Part shown: positions 26,370 to 35,190 of the stretch, piece by piece | Layout of the letters: the number at the start of each line of letters is the position of its first letter | Numbering within the stretch: position 1 is the stretch's first letter | The notes under the pieces: generated by a model | What the model was told of the DNA's origin: nothing | Database searches by the model: none | Seen by the model: only the letters and a program-made list of their open reading frames with translations | Source: an uncultured Roseburia sp. | GTDB taxonomy: Bacteria; Bacillota; Clostridia; Lachnospirales; Lachnospiraceae | DNA: 64,000 nucleotides | Assembly (NCBI GenBank): GCA_910587865.1 | Contig: CAJUNX010000008.1 | Location: 15,057-79,056 of the forward strand | Reading direction: 5' to 3' | Translations under genes and position numbers: made by a program

Positions 26370-26380
26370 GACCATACGGC

Positions 26381-26791
26381 CTATTTTGCAAGATCAATCC
26401 GCACCAAAGCCTTGCGAAGCGCAAACTCGGCCCGTTTGACATCAAGTGTCTCTGTTTTGTGTGCAAGCCGCTCCTGCGCACGTGCTTTGGCGGCCTCTGC
26501 TCTGTTTTTGTCAATCTCATCCGGCCATTCCGCTATCTCTGCGAGAAGTGTCACCTTTTCCGGCAGAATCTCCGCAAAGCCGGCATGGACTGCCGCTATG
26601 ACATCTTCCTCCCCATCCTTGTGGATCTTCACAATTCCAGGAGCAAGAACGGTCGTGAGAGGAATGTGCCGTTTGTACACACCGATCTCACCGGCAGCCG
26701 TATTAAATTCGATCATCGTCGCCTCACCGACATGAAACACCCGGTCCGGCGTGATAATCTCTACCTGAAATATCCTGCTATCGTCTGCCAT
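26381..26791 (-). CDS. atpC: ATP synthase epsilon subunit
   Basis: This F1 central-stalk subunit couples rotation and can inhibit ATP hydrolysis. It has 136 residues. The N-terminal beta sandwich has 'RIFQVEIITPDRVFHVGEA' and 'GEIGVYKRHIPLTTVLAPG', and the C-terminal helical hairpin contains 'AEAAKARAQERLAHK'. ATG at 26791 is chosen because GGAGG lies 6 bases before it. It is the last gene of the operon, 96 bases after atpD. Confidence 0.93.
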   Translation of the reverse strand: MADDSRIFQVEIITPDRVFHVGEATMIEFNTAAGEIGVYKRHIPLTTVLAPGIVKIHKDGEEDVIAAVHAGFAEILPEKVTLLAEIAEWPDEIDKNRAEAAKARAQERLAHKTETLDVKRAEFALRKALVRIDLAK

Positions 26792-26887
26792 GATCATCCT
26801 CCATTTCCATTACTCCCGCCACATATCCCGCGTCAACCGGCGCCGCATCGTCTGCGGCCGCACCGCAGGCGTCCGGGTCAGCGTCCG

Positions 26888-28279
26888 TCAGTTATGCATT
26901 CTGGCACGAACCTCGTCGATCGTACCCGCATTCAGGAAGTAACTTTCTGGTACATCATCATGCTTTCCTTCCAGAATCTCCTTAAATCCGCGCACAGTCT
27001 CTGCGATCGGCACGTACTTTCCGTCAAGTCCGGTAAACTGTGTCGCCACAAAGAACGGCTGCGACAGGAATCTCTGAATCTTTCTCGCGCGGTTTACGAC
27101 AATCTTGTCATCCTCCGAGAGCTCATCCATACCGAGAATCGCGATGATATCCTGCAGTTCTTTGTATTTCTGAAGAATCTCCTGCACGCCCCGGGCCACG
27201 TCAAAATGCTCCTGACCGACAATACGCGGATCCAGAATACGTGATGTGGAGCCGAGCGGATCCACCGCCGGATAAATACCAAGCTCCGCGATGGAGCGCT
27301 CCAGCACCGTCGTCGCATCCAGATGGGCAAACGTGGTCGCCGGCGCCGGGTCGGTTAAGTCATCCGCCGGCACATAAACCGCCTGCACAGAGGTGATGGA
27401 ACCGTTCTTTGTCGAGGTGATACGCTCCTGAAGCGCACCCATCTCCGTCTGTAAGGTCGGCTGATAACCAACCGCGGAGGGCATACGTCCCAAAAGTGCG
27501 GACACCTCGGAACCCGCCTGTGTGAAACGGAAGATATTGTCGATGAAAAGAAGAACGTCTTTTCCGCCCTTGTCACGGAAATACTCTGCCATGGTCAGTC
27601 CGGTTAATCCGACCCGCATACGCGCTCCCGGCGGCTCGTTCATCTGACCGAACACCATCGTCGTCTTGTCGATAACGCCGGATTCTTTCATCTCGTAGTA
27701 GAGGTCATTTCCTTCACGCGTCCTCTCACCTACGCCCGTAAACACGGAATATCCGCCGTGCTCTGTCGCAATATTATGAATCAGCTCCTGAATCAGCACC
27801 GTCTTACCTACGCCGGCGCCCCCGAACAGTCCGATCTTACCGCCCTTCTGATACGGGCAGAGCAGATCGACAACCTTGATTCCGGTTTCCAGCATCTCCT
27901 GAGAAGTCGCCTGCTCCTCAAATGCCGGCGCCGGTCTGTGAATCGGCCACAGCTCGACCTCTGTCGGCGGATCAATCTCGTCGATCGGATTTCCCAGGAC
28001 ATTAAACATACGTCCCAGCGTGTTTTCGCCGACAGGCACACGGATCGGTCCGCCTGTCGCGATCGCATCCATCCCGCGCACCAGTCCGTCGGTGGGGCCC
28101 ATGGCGATACATCTTACTGTATCATCACCCAGATGCTGAGACACCTCCACGACCAGTTCGTTTCCGTTTTTCATCGGAACCCGGATCGCGTCGTTAATCT
28201 CTGGCAGGCTGCCTTCTGTAAATTTGATATCCAGAACGGCGCCAATAATCTGGGTAATTTTACCGATATTATTTGCCAT
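26888..28279 (-). CDS. atpD: ATP synthase beta subunit
   Basis: This is the catalytic F1 subunit, with 463 residues. It shows the Walker A loop 'GLFGGAGVGKTVLIQELI', the catalytic Glu segment 'GVGERTREGNDLY', Walker B 'VLLFIDNIFRF', the signature 'PAVDPLGSTS' and 'DELSEDDKIVVNRARKIQRF'. Length and motifs are standard. It is separated from atpG by 204 bases containing a nested hairpin, an unusually long gap inside an atp operon. Confidence 0.97.
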   Translation of the reverse strand: MANNIGKITQIIGAVLDIKFTEGSLPEINDAIRVPMKNGNELVVEVSQHLGDDTVRCIAMGPTDGLVRGMDAIATGGPIRVPVGENTLGRMFNVLGNPIDEIDPPTEVELWPIHRPAPAFEEQATSQEMLETGIKVVDLLCPYQKGGKIGLFGGAGVGKTVLIQELIHNIATEHGGYSVFTGVGERTREGNDLYYEMKESGVIDKTTMVFGQMNEPPGARMRVGLTGLTMAEYFRDKGGKDVLLFIDNIFRFTQAGSEVSALLGRMPSAVGYQPTLQTEMGALQERITSTKNGSITSVQAVYVPADDLTDPAPATTFAHLDATTVLERSIAELGIYPAVDPLGSTSRILDPRIVGQEHFDVARGVQEILQKYKELQDIIAILGMDELSEDDKIVVNRARKIQRFLSQPFFVATQFTGLDGKYVPIAETVRGFKEILEGKHDDVPESYFLNAGTIDEVRARMHN

Positions 28280-28400
28280 CGCTTCATTTCTCCTTGTATA
28301 TATTTTTTTAATCTGTCACAATTCACATCCTCCCGATGCAAAACCATCCGGCAGAACCGTCTTACGCTTTGCAGATCCGGGGAGTAACGGATTCCGGTCA

Positions 28401-28461
28401 CACAGGGCTTTGGGGACCGGTTCATGAGTATACCCGGCGAACCGGTTTATCAACCCCTGTG
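28401..28461 (-). other. Nested hairpin in the atpG-atpD intergenic region
   Basis: An outer 7-bp stem (28401-28407 with 28455-28461) and an inner perfect 8-bp stem (28416-28423 with 28439-28446) close on a 15-base loop. The element starts 23 bases after the atpG stop and ends about 120 bases before atpD. No U-run follows, so it is not a standard terminator. It may be a processing or stabilising structure that raises beta-subunit yield, or a binding site. Confidence 0.5.
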
Positions 28462-28483
28462 CGGCTGCGAATCGCAACAATGC

Positions 28484-29347
28484 TTATGATATCGCAGAAG
28501 CACCAGCAATAATCTCGGTTAACTCCTGTGTAATCGAACCCTGGCGGGCTCTGTTGTACTTGAGCGTGAGATCGCTGATCATCTCCTCCGCGTTGCTGGT
28601 TGCGGAATCCATCGCCTGCATACGGGCGCCGTTTTCACTGGCAACCGCCTCGACGAGCGCGCCGTAAAACAGACTCGTCACATATTTTGGAATGATCATA
28701 TCCAGCGCTTCCTCTTCGCCCGGCTCATAATTCATGAGGAGATCAGACTGTTTCGCCCCTTCGATCTCCTCTTTGTCAAACTCCACCGGGAGCAGTTTTA
28801 AAAGCTTTGGCTCATGACTGACCGTATTTTTAAAATGCGTGTAGGCAAGCCAGATCTCCCCGACCTCCCCTGCCGCATATGCCGCGAGCACACGTTTGCA
28901 AAGCTCGGCAGCGTCCGCGTAGGACGGAGATTCGATGATCTCTGCGCCGCTCTCTTTGATCTCATAGCCTCTGCGCTCTAATGCTTCCTGTCCTTTGGTC
29001 CCGATCGCGTACACTCCGGTCTGCCCCGGCGTAAGCGTTTCGCTTCCCGTCACCAGCTTTACAATGTTGGAATTGTAACCGCCTGCAAGTCCGCGGTTCG
29101 AAGTAATGACAACGACTGCCTTTTTTTCCGATCCGCCTGATTTTAAGTAGGGATGATTCATCGTACCGGATTTTGCCAGCATCGACGTCACGGTCTGATA
29201 CATATAGTTAAAATACGGATTCGTCTGCTCCGCCCGCGTTTTTGCTTTCTGTAGCTTTACGGTGGAAACAAGCTTCATGGCTTTCGTGATCTGCTGCGTA
29301 CTCTGGATACTGCCTTTTCTTCTTTTTATGTCCCTCATTGAGGCCAT
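28484..29347 (-). CDS. atpG: ATP synthase gamma subunit
   Basis: The rotor shaft of F1, with 287 residues. The N terminus 'MRDIKRRKGSIQSTQQITK' and the C terminus 'SDLTLKYNRARQGSITQELT' are the two conserved coiled-coil ends of the family, and 'VVVITSNRGLAGGYNSN' is the typical internal motif. ATG at 29347 is preceded by AAAGGTGG at 8 bases. It follows atpA by 29 bases. Confidence 0.95.
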   Translation of the reverse strand: MASMRDIKRRKGSIQSTQQITKAMKLVSTVKLQKAKTRAEQTNPYFNYMYQTVTSMLAKSGTMNHPYLKSGGSEKKAVVVITSNRGLAGGYNSNIVKLVTGSETLTPGQTGVYAIGTKGQEALERRGYEIKESGAEIIESPSYADAAELCKRVLAAYAAGEVGEIWLAYTHFKNTVSHEPKLLKLLPVEFDKEEIEGAKQSDLLMNYEPGEEEALDMIIPKYVTSLFYGALVEAVASENGARMQAMDSATSNAEEMISDLTLKYNRARQGSITQELTEIIAGASAIS

Positions 29348-29376
29348 ATCTGGCACCACCTTTCATTTACCATGAT

Positions 29377-30903
29377 CTATTTCCCCGAAGCCTTTGAAAA
29401 GCCCTCTGCACGTTTGCACTCTGTGATCGCCTGTTTTAACTTCGCCTCCGTCTCGTCGCTGATGATCTTCTCGGTACGGATGCTCTCCGGAATCTCCGGA
29501 TACTTCGTATCCACATACTCAAACAGTGCCTTTTCAAAATCAAGAATCTTCTCCACCGGAACATCGATCAGATATTTGCCAGTGGCAGCGTAAATGATCA
29601 TGACCTGACGCTCTACGGGCATCGGCTGATACTGAGGCTGCTTTAACATCTCGCGGATGCGCTCGCCCTGTGCCAGCTTTTCCGTCGTGTCCGCATCCAG
29701 CTCGGATCCGAACTGCGAGAACGCGGCGAGCTCACGGTACTGCGCCAGCTCGACACGAATCGGTGCAGCGATCTTTTTCATTGCCTTAATCTGCGCGGAG
29801 CCACCCACGCGGGACACGGACAGACCGGCGTTGATGGCCGGGCGGAAACCGGAGTTGAACATCTCGGTCTCCAGGTAAATCTGACCGTCGGTAATCGAAA
29901 TGACATTCGTCGGAATATATGCGGATACATCGCCTGCCTGCGTCTCAATAATCGGGAGTGCGGTAAGCGAGCCGCCGCCTAATTTATCGGAGAGTCTCGC
30001 CGCACGCTCCAGCAGCCTGGAGTGCAGATAGAATACATCACCCGGATATGCCTCGCGCCCTGGCGGTCTCTTGAGAAGCAAGGAGAGTGTACGGTATGCC
30101 GCCGCATGCTTGGTCAGATCGTCGTAAATCACAAGCACATCCTGGCCGCTTTCCATCCATTCCTCTCCGATCGCACAGCCCGAATACGGTGCAATATACT
30201 GTAACGGCGCAAGCTCGCTGGCCGTCGCAGCGACAACCGTCGTGTATGCCATTGCGCCGAATTCATCAAGCGTCTTCACCAGCGCCGCAACCGTGGACGC
30301 CTTCTGTCCGATCGCAACGTAGATACATTTTACGCCCTGGCCCTTCTGATTGATGATCGTATCAATCGCAATCGCCGTCTTACCGGTCTGCCTGTCGCCG
30401 ATGATCAGCTCACGCTGTCCGCGGCCGATCGGCACCATGGAGTCGATTGCCTTGATACCGGTCTGCAGCGGCGTGTCAACGGATTTTCTCGAGATAACAC
30501 CCGATGCGACACGCTCGATCTGCCGGTACTTCGTGGTCTCGATCGGTCCCTTGCCGTCGATCGGCTGTCCGAGCGCATTGACCACACGGCCGAGCATGGC
30601 ATCCCCGACCGGAACTTCCACCACGCGCCCTGTCGTCTTTACCGTGTCACCCTCGTTGATGTTCTTCTGGCTGCCGAGAAGCACGGCGCCGACATTATCC
30701 TCCTCGAGGTTTAAGACCATTCCGTATACCTCGCCCGGGAACTCTAAAAGCTCACCCTGCATGGCATTGTCAAGACCGTGAATACGTGCGATACCGTCAG
30801 CCACCTGAATGACTGTGCCCACGTCAGCTACTTCTAACTGCGCCGCATATCTCTTTATCTGTTCTTTGATCACGGAACTTATTTCTTCTGGTTTCAAATT
30901 CAT
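29377..30903 (-). CDS. atpA: ATP synthase alpha subunit
   Basis: This non-catalytic nucleotide-binding F1 subunit has 508 residues from 'MNLKPEEISSVIKEQI'. Walker A is 'IGDRQTGKTAIAIDTIINQ', with 'VLVIYDDLTKHA' and the signature 'LYLHSRLLERAA'-like 'YLHSRLLERAARLSDK'. The start at 30903 overlaps the atpH stop as ATGA, which supports translational coupling; an in-frame ATG at 30912 is too close to its ribosome site. Confidence 0.97.
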   Translation of the reverse strand: MNLKPEEISSVIKEQIKRYAAQLEVADVGTVIQVADGIARIHGLDNAMQGELLEFPGEVYGMVLNLEEDNVGAVLLGSQKNINEGDTVKTTGRVVEVPVGDAMLGRVVNALGQPIDGKGPIETTKYRQIERVASGVISRKSVDTPLQTGIKAIDSMVPIGRGQRELIIGDRQTGKTAIAIDTIINQKGQGVKCIYVAIGQKASTVAALVKTLDEFGAMAYTTVVAATASELAPLQYIAPYSGCAIGEEWMESGQDVLVIYDDLTKHAAAYRTLSLLLKRPPGREAYPGDVFYLHSRLLERAARLSDKLGGGSLTALPIIETQAGDVSAYIPTNVISITDGQIYLETEMFNSGFRPAINAGLSVSRVGGSAQIKAMKKIAAPIRVELAQYRELAAFSQFGSELDADTTEKLAQGERIREMLKQPQYQPMPVERQVMIIYAATGKYLIDVPVEKILDFEKALFEYVDTKYPEIPESIRTEKIISDETEAKLKQAITECKRAEGFSKASGK

Positions 30904-31466
30904 GAAGCGCATTCACCTGCTTTCAACTGTATTTTTGATAATTCGCGGGTCAGGTCATAAAGCTTTGTTCTGACGCTGGAATCTACAACCCGGTCGCCGA
31001 TACGGATAATCATTCCGCCGATCAGGGCCGGATCCACCGCATAGTGCATTTCGAATTTCACATATCTGGTCGTCTCTAACAGCCGGTTCTCCACTGCGGC
31101 GCGCTGTGCGTCGGAGAGTTTCACTGCTGTCGTCACATAAGCGGTTCCGATATTTTTGTATTCTTTTACCCGGTCATCAAAATACCCGAATACGGAATCC
31201 AGCTCTGTAAAATGATCCTTTTCCACGATCATCCGAAGCAGTCCGACCAGCTCGCCGGAAATCTTTCCTGCAAATATGTCCTCAATTACCTGAACCTTTT
31301 CTTCTTTTACAATCTTAGGATGACTCATTAATTGAAAGAGCGCCGGGTTTTCTTTCATGGCAGCCTGTACGACTCTGGCTTCCTCCCAGTAGGCATCCAG
31401 CTGCCCGCTCTCCAAAGCGACCTCAAACAATGCGTCACCGTATGTCTTTGATACTAGCTTTGCCAT
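30900..31466 (-). CDS. atpH: ATP synthase delta subunit
   Basis: This peripheral-stalk subunit joins F1 to the b subunits. It has 188 residues; 'YGDALFEVALESG' at the N terminus and 'DPALIGGMIIRIGDRVVDSS' near the C terminus are typical. It overlaps atpF by 13 bases and atpA by an ATGA. GGTGAGG lies 4 bases before its ATG. Confidence 0.94.
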   Translation of the reverse strand: MAKLVSKTYGDALFEVALESGQLDAYWEEARVVQAAMKENPALFQLMSHPKIVKEEKVQVIEDIFAGKISGELVGLLRMIVEKDHFTELDSVFGYFDDRVKEYKNIGTAYVTTAVKLSDAQRAAVENRLLETTRYVKFEMHYAVDPALIGGMIIRIGDRVVDSSVRTKLYDLTRELSKIQLKAGECAS

Positions 31467-31978
31467 GTCGCCTCACCCATCTCTCTTAACGTCTCGTCTA
31501 CCAGCGTATCCTGCACAGCTGCATCGATATTGGCCGCTACGACCTTCGCTGCCATCATGGATGCGACTGTGATCATTTCCTGCTTCACCTCATCCATCAC
31601 GCGCTTCTTTGAAAGCTCCGCTTCCTCATTTGCTCTGGCAATGATGCGGGCCGCTTCTTCCCTGGCTTCACCCTCAATACGGGCCGCATTCTTCTGCGCC
31701 TTCTGACGGGCTTCGCTTAAAATCTGCTCTGCTTCTTTTTCGATGTTCTTTAATCTGGATTCATAGTCTTCTTTTAAGGCTGCGGCTTCTTTTTTGTCGC
31801 CTTCCGCCGCCTCAATATCCCCGGCAATCTTCGCACGCCGTTCCTCGAGCATTTTCCGCACCGGGTTAAACAGCAGCTTTGACATAAACAGGAATAAGAA
31901 GAATATCGCAATCGCCATCAGGATCAGATCATGGAACAACTGAGCGTCCAGATTAAAGAGTCTTGTCATCTCCTCCAA
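31454..31978 (-). CDS. atpF: ATP synthase b subunit
   Basis: This peripheral-stalk subunit has 174 residues, a single N-terminal membrane helix (about 17-37, 'DLILMAIAIFFLFLFMSKLL') and a long charged coiled coil. TTG at 31978 is preferred since AAAGGAGG lies 7 bases before it; ATG at 31969 is the alternative. The stop lies inside atpH (13-base overlap). Confidence 0.93.
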   Translation of the reverse strand: MEEMTRLFNLDAQLFHDLILMAIAIFFLFLFMSKLLFNPVRKMLEERRAKIAGDIEAAEGDKKEAAALKEDYESRLKNIEKEAEQILSEARQKAQKNAARIEGEAREEAARIIARANEEAELSKKRVMDEVKQEMITVASMMAAKVVAANIDAAVQDTLVDETLREMGEATWQS

Positions 31979-32115
31979 GGCCTGGCCTCCTTTCCGTTTT
32001 TATTCTGAGTGGTTCCCCGCCACCCGGAAGAATGCCGCTTTTACATTCTTCTGATGAAAAGCCGTTTCCGGCATTTCCTTTTCTGATGGAACGACAGCCC
32101 CTGCTGTCATCCTGT

Positions 32116-32370
32116 TTATACCAGCGGCTTTACGAAAAGTAAGAGCATTGCGATAAGCAGACCGTAAAGACCCGTCGTCTCCGCCACGGCCTGACCGAGG
32201 AGCATCGTGGAGGTGATGTCGCCTCTTGCGCCTGGGTTGCGTCCCACTGCCGCAGCAGCATGGCCGGCTGCGATACCCTGACCGATACCAGGTCCGATAC
32301 CGGCGATAACTGCCAGACCGGCGCCAATTGCGGAACATGCTAAAATTAAATCTTCTCCTGTGATATTCAT
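32116..32370 (-). CDS. atpE: ATP synthase c subunit, Na+-type signature
   Basis: The rotor-ring proteolipid has 84 residues in two membrane helices joined by the 'GRNPGARGD' loop. The ion carboxylate is Glu64. Gln31, Val62, Thr65, Thr66 and Tyr69 surround it, matching the pattern Q32/V63/E65/S66/T67/Y70 known from the Na+-translocating Ilyobacter c ring. Proton rings lack this polar set, so Na+ coupling is predicted; real selectivity also depends on pH and Na+ level. It lies 97 bases after atpB and 137 before atpF. Confidence 0.93.
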   Translation of the reverse strand: MNITGEDLILACSAIGAGLAVIAGIGPGIGQGIAAGHAAAAVGRNPGARGDITSTMLLGQAVAETTGLYGLLIAMLLLFVKPLV

Positions 32371-32467
32371 ACCAATATCCTCCTAAAATTATGATTTCGT
32401 TTACTTGTAAACATGCATCGTTGATGCGTTAACACTCCCGGAATTTCGGGCTTTCCGAATCGTTTTC

Positions 32468-33205
32468 TCATTCGGTCTCATAGTTCTGACTGATGTAGGT
32501 CATCGTCAGCATACAGAATACATACGTCTGAATCGCTCCAGAAAACAAGTCAAAATATACGTGGAGCGCTGCCGGCCAGATAATGGCAACCTTGCTCAGC
32601 AGTCCGTATACCAGCGCCATCATAACCGTTCCTGACAGCACGTTTGCAAACAAACGCAGCGACAGTGAAATCGGTACCGCAATCTCACTGATCAGGTTGA
32701 TCGGCAGCCAGATCGGCAGCCATGGCGGTAACGGCGAACACATATCTGTCCAGATCTGCTTCAGAGGCAGATTTTTAAACTGCGTGAAATGGATCAGGCA
32801 GAATGTAATCAGACCGAGCGCAAGCGTCGTACCGTAGTCGGCGGTTGGCGGTCTGAGGCCAAAAAGACCGGAGATATTGCTCACGAGAATAAACACGAAG
32901 ATCGTGCTGATATAATTCACAAACTTCGGCGCGGCAATCTTTCCCATTGTGCCGTACACAACCCCGTCAAGCTTCTCGACAAGGAGCTCAAGCACATTCT
33001 GGAACCCTTCCGGTATCTCCTTTGCATGCTTCATCGCACGGTTTGCCGCAACAGATAATGCCAGAAGCAGCACGAGCACGATGAGGATGCACACATGTGA
33101 TGTCGTGATCCAGACGGTATGACCAAAGATTTCGTAGGAAAAAATCCCGTGTATCATAAAGTCAATGTTATCGGCGCCGGATGACATCAGAATTGCATGA
33201 TTCAC
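32468..33205 (-). CDS. atpB: ATP synthase a subunit
   Basis: This membrane stator subunit forms the ion half-channels with the c ring. It has 245 residues and about six hydrophobic segments. The essential Arg is in 'ISLSLRLFANVLSGTVMMAL', and the C-terminal 'FSGAIQTYVFCMLTMTYISQ' is the conserved last helix. The start is GTG at 33205 with AAGGAGGTG upstream. It lies 12 bases after atpI. Confidence 0.95.
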   Translation of the reverse strand: MNHAILMSSGADNIDFMIHGIFSYEIFGHTVWITTSHVCILIVLVLLLALSVAANRAMKHAKEIPEGFQNVLELLVEKLDGVVYGTMGKIAAPKFVNYISTIFVFILVSNISGLFGLRPPTADYGTTLALGLITFCLIHFTQFKNLPLKQIWTDMCSPLPPWLPIWLPINLISEIAVPISLSLRLFANVLSGTVMMALVYGLLSKVAIIWPAALHVYFDLFSGAIQTYVFCMLTMTYISQNYETE

Positions 33206-33217
33206 AAACTCACCTCC

Positions 33218-33652
33218 TTATATCGTTTTATTATTTTTACTGTCCCGGGACACATCACCTCTTCCCTGCAGTCCTGTAATAACTTTATGTGCAAAGGGCC
33301 ATAAATAAGCCGATACCTTCAGCCCCAGAACACCGATAAAAGCGGAAAACAGATTTCCGAGATTCCATCGCATCATCACAAAAAATACGATGACCACAAC
33401 ACAGTAGCGCAGCACGGATTTCGCAATAATACGCGCACGGGCGCGGGATTCCCCGTATTCATCCACCGCGTCAAGCAGCACGACCGCCATATTGACCGCC
33501 ATCCCGCAGGCAAGCGCCAGCCCGATCAGAAGTCCGGTCGTAAACCGAAGCTTATCGGCGACAAACCAGACACCGGCAAGCTCCACCACCGCTCCGTATA
33601 CAAGTATCCCCGCGATCAGTCCCGGCAGCGCGCTATTTAGTCTTCTTAACAT
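33218..33652 (-). CDS. atpI: ATP synthase subunit I (AtpI-like)
   Basis: This small membrane protein of 144 residues has about four hydrophobic segments. Proteins in this place assist c-ring assembly. ATG at 33652 follows GGAGG inside the 3' end of atpZ, with a 20-base overlap. Similarity is weak across the family, so the name rests on position and topology. Confidence 0.75.
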   Translation of the reverse strand: MLRRLNSALPGLIAGILVYGAVVELAGVWFVADKLRFTTGLLIGLALACGMAVNMAVVLLDAVDEYGESRARARIIAKSVLRYCVVVIVFFVMMRWNLGNLFSAFIGVLGLKVSAYLWPFAHKVITGLQGRGDVSRDSKNNKTI

Positions 33653-33884
33653 GATCTTCCTCCGGTCTGCCGTCCTGGCCGCAGATTTTTTTTGCCATCT
33701 TAAATATATTCGTAAAACCGGCCAGTGAACCCACCAGAAACAGCGGGACGGTGATCAGCGGTATATCGTACCGCTCTCCCAGCCACACGCCGGCGAGCGT
33801 ACACATAAAAATCGGAACAATCATATTCAGTCCGAACTGCAGAATCAGCGTCAGCGACCGAAAAATCTTTCTGTTATCTCTCAT
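33633..33884 (-). CDS. AtpZ/AtpI-family small membrane protein
   Basis: This 83-residue protein has two membrane segments ('LQFGLNMIVPIFMCTLAGVW' and 'LFLVGSLAGFTNIFKMAKK'). The pattern 'GVWLGERYDIPLITVPLFLV' fits the AtpZ/AtpI family encoded at the head of atp operons. AtpZ may bind Mg2+ or Ca2+ or aid assembly. It is the first gene of the operon. Confidence 0.75.
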   Translation of the reverse strand: MRDNRKIFRSLTLILQFGLNMIVPIFMCTLAGVWLGERYDIPLITVPLFLVGSLAGFTNIFKMAKKICGQDGRPEEDHVKKTK

Positions 33885-33924
33885 ATAGTTCCCGTCTCTG
33901 CCCTCCAGAAAACTGCCAATGTTT

Positions 33925-33953
33925 ATCTTATAACATTTTACAGTATTTGTCCA
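33925..33953 (-). promoter_or_regulatory. Candidate promoter of the atp operon
   Basis: TGGACA (33948-33953) and TAAGAT (33925-33930) are separated by 17 bases on the minus strand, 41 bases before the first operon gene. Confidence 0.55.
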
Positions 33954-33965
33954 TATTTCTGGCAG

Positions 33966-34451
33966 CTATAATGTCATACAAATCGCGCGGCCGGTACGCC
34001 GGTACCGCTCCATCACCACGCCGGCGGATTTTAACATCCGTCTCGATGCGGTCACGGCCGGCGTCCCGTCGTATTTGTCGCTGTCGTACACCAGCCGTCT
34101 TATCCCGGACTGGATGATCGCCTTGGCGCATTCGTTGCACGGAAAGAGCGTCACATACATCGTGGCACCCTCAAGGCTCCCGCCCCGGTAATTCAAAATC
34201 GCGTTCAGCTCGCTGTGGGTGGTATAAAAGTATTTGCTCTCCAGCGGCTCTCCCTCGCGCTCCCACGGAAATTCGTCGTCCGAGCACCCCATGGGGAATC
34301 CGTTGTACCCCATCGACAGTATCTTATGGTCCGGACTCACAATACAGGCTCCCACCTGTGTGTTCGGATCCTTTGAGCGCATGCCAGACAAAGTGGCTAC
34401 ACCCATGAAATATTCATCCCAGCTGATATAGTCTTCTCTTTTTCCGCCCAT
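33966..34451 (-). CDS. dCMP deaminase (ComEB-type)
   Basis: The enzyme deaminates dCMP to dUMP for dTMP synthesis. It has 161 residues. Zinc ligands are in 'YTTHSELNAI' (His, with catalytic Glu) and 'TLFPCNECAKAI' (two Cys). 'SKDPNTQVGACIV' is a family motif. ATG at 34451 has GGAGGAGAGA before it, while the longer open frame to 34571 runs into upp and has none. It sits 88 bases after upp and directly before the atp promoter. Confidence 0.92.
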   Translation of the reverse strand: MGGKREDYISWDEYFMGVATLSGMRSKDPNTQVGACIVSPDHKILSMGYNGFPMGCSDDEFPWEREGEPLESKYFYTTHSELNAILNYRGGSLEGATMYVTLFPCNECAKAIIQSGIRRLVYDSDKYDGTPAVTASRRMLKSAGVVMERYRRTGRAICMTL

Positions 34452-34539
34452 TCTCTCCTCCGCCCGCAGCGGGCCGCCGGCGCACGCCGGCCGGACCCGT
34501 TTCCTTCCCTGTGAATCCGGGCCAAACCTTCTGCGGCTT

Positions 34540-35169
34540 TTATTTTGTGCCGAAAATACGATCGCCCGCATCTCCGAGTCCCGGTACGATATAACCGTGA
34601 TCGTTTAAGTGATCGTCCAGCGCACCGATATAGATATCCACGTCCGGATGTGTTTCCTGCATTTTCTTCACGCCCTCCGGCGCAGCAATAATACACATAA
34701 ACCGGATATTTTTTACGCCTTTTTCCTTCAGCATCCGGATCGCCTCCGTCGAGGATCCCCCGGTCGCCAGCATCGGATCCACCACAAACACTTCACGGTT
34801 TGCGCAGTCCTCCGGCAGCTTGCAGTAATATTCCACCGGCAGCAGCGTCTCCGGATCCCGGTAAAGTCCGATATGTCCGACTTTTGCCGCCGGAATCATC
34901 GTCAGCATCCCGTCCACCATTCCGAGTCCTGCGCGCAGAATCGGCACTACCGCAAGCTTCTTGCCTTTGAGCTCCTTTGCCGTTGTCTGACAGATCGGAG
35001 TGCTGATCTGCACGTCCGCAAGCCTCAGATCCCTCGTCGCCTCGTAACACATCAGCATCGCGATCTCTCCCACCATGCTGCGGAAATCCCTTGATCCCGT
35101 CTCCTCCCTGCGGATAATCCCGATCTTATGCTGAATCAGCGGATGATCCATCACTACAATTTTTGACAT
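34540..35169 (-). CDS. upp: Uracil phosphoribosyltransferase
   Basis: This pyrimidine salvage enzyme forms UMP from uracil and PRPP. It has 209 residues. The PRPP-binding loop is 'VFVVDPMLATGGSSTEAIR', 'PILRAGLGMVDGML' is the flexible loop motif, and 'YIVPGLGDAGDRIFGTK' is the uracil-binding C terminus. It lies 21 bases after the phosphatase-like gene in the conserved sua5 to atp order of Firmicutes. Confidence 0.96.
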   Translation of the reverse strand: MSKIVVMDHPLIQHKIGIIRREETGSRDFRSMVGEIAMLMCYEATRDLRLADVQISTPICQTTAKELKGKKLAVVPILRAGLGMVDGMLTMIPAAKVGHIGLYRDPETLLPVEYYCKLPEDCANREVFVVDPMLATGGSSTEAIRMLKEKGVKNIRFMCIIAAPEGVKKMQETHPDVDIYIGALDDHLNDHGYIVPGLGDAGDRIFGTK

Positions 35170-35190
35170 CCTGTGTACCTTCCCTTTCTA

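Noticed and set aside
32000..32338. 112-codon open frame overlapping atpE
   Set aside because: Arg-rich out-of-frame shadow of the c-subunit gene.
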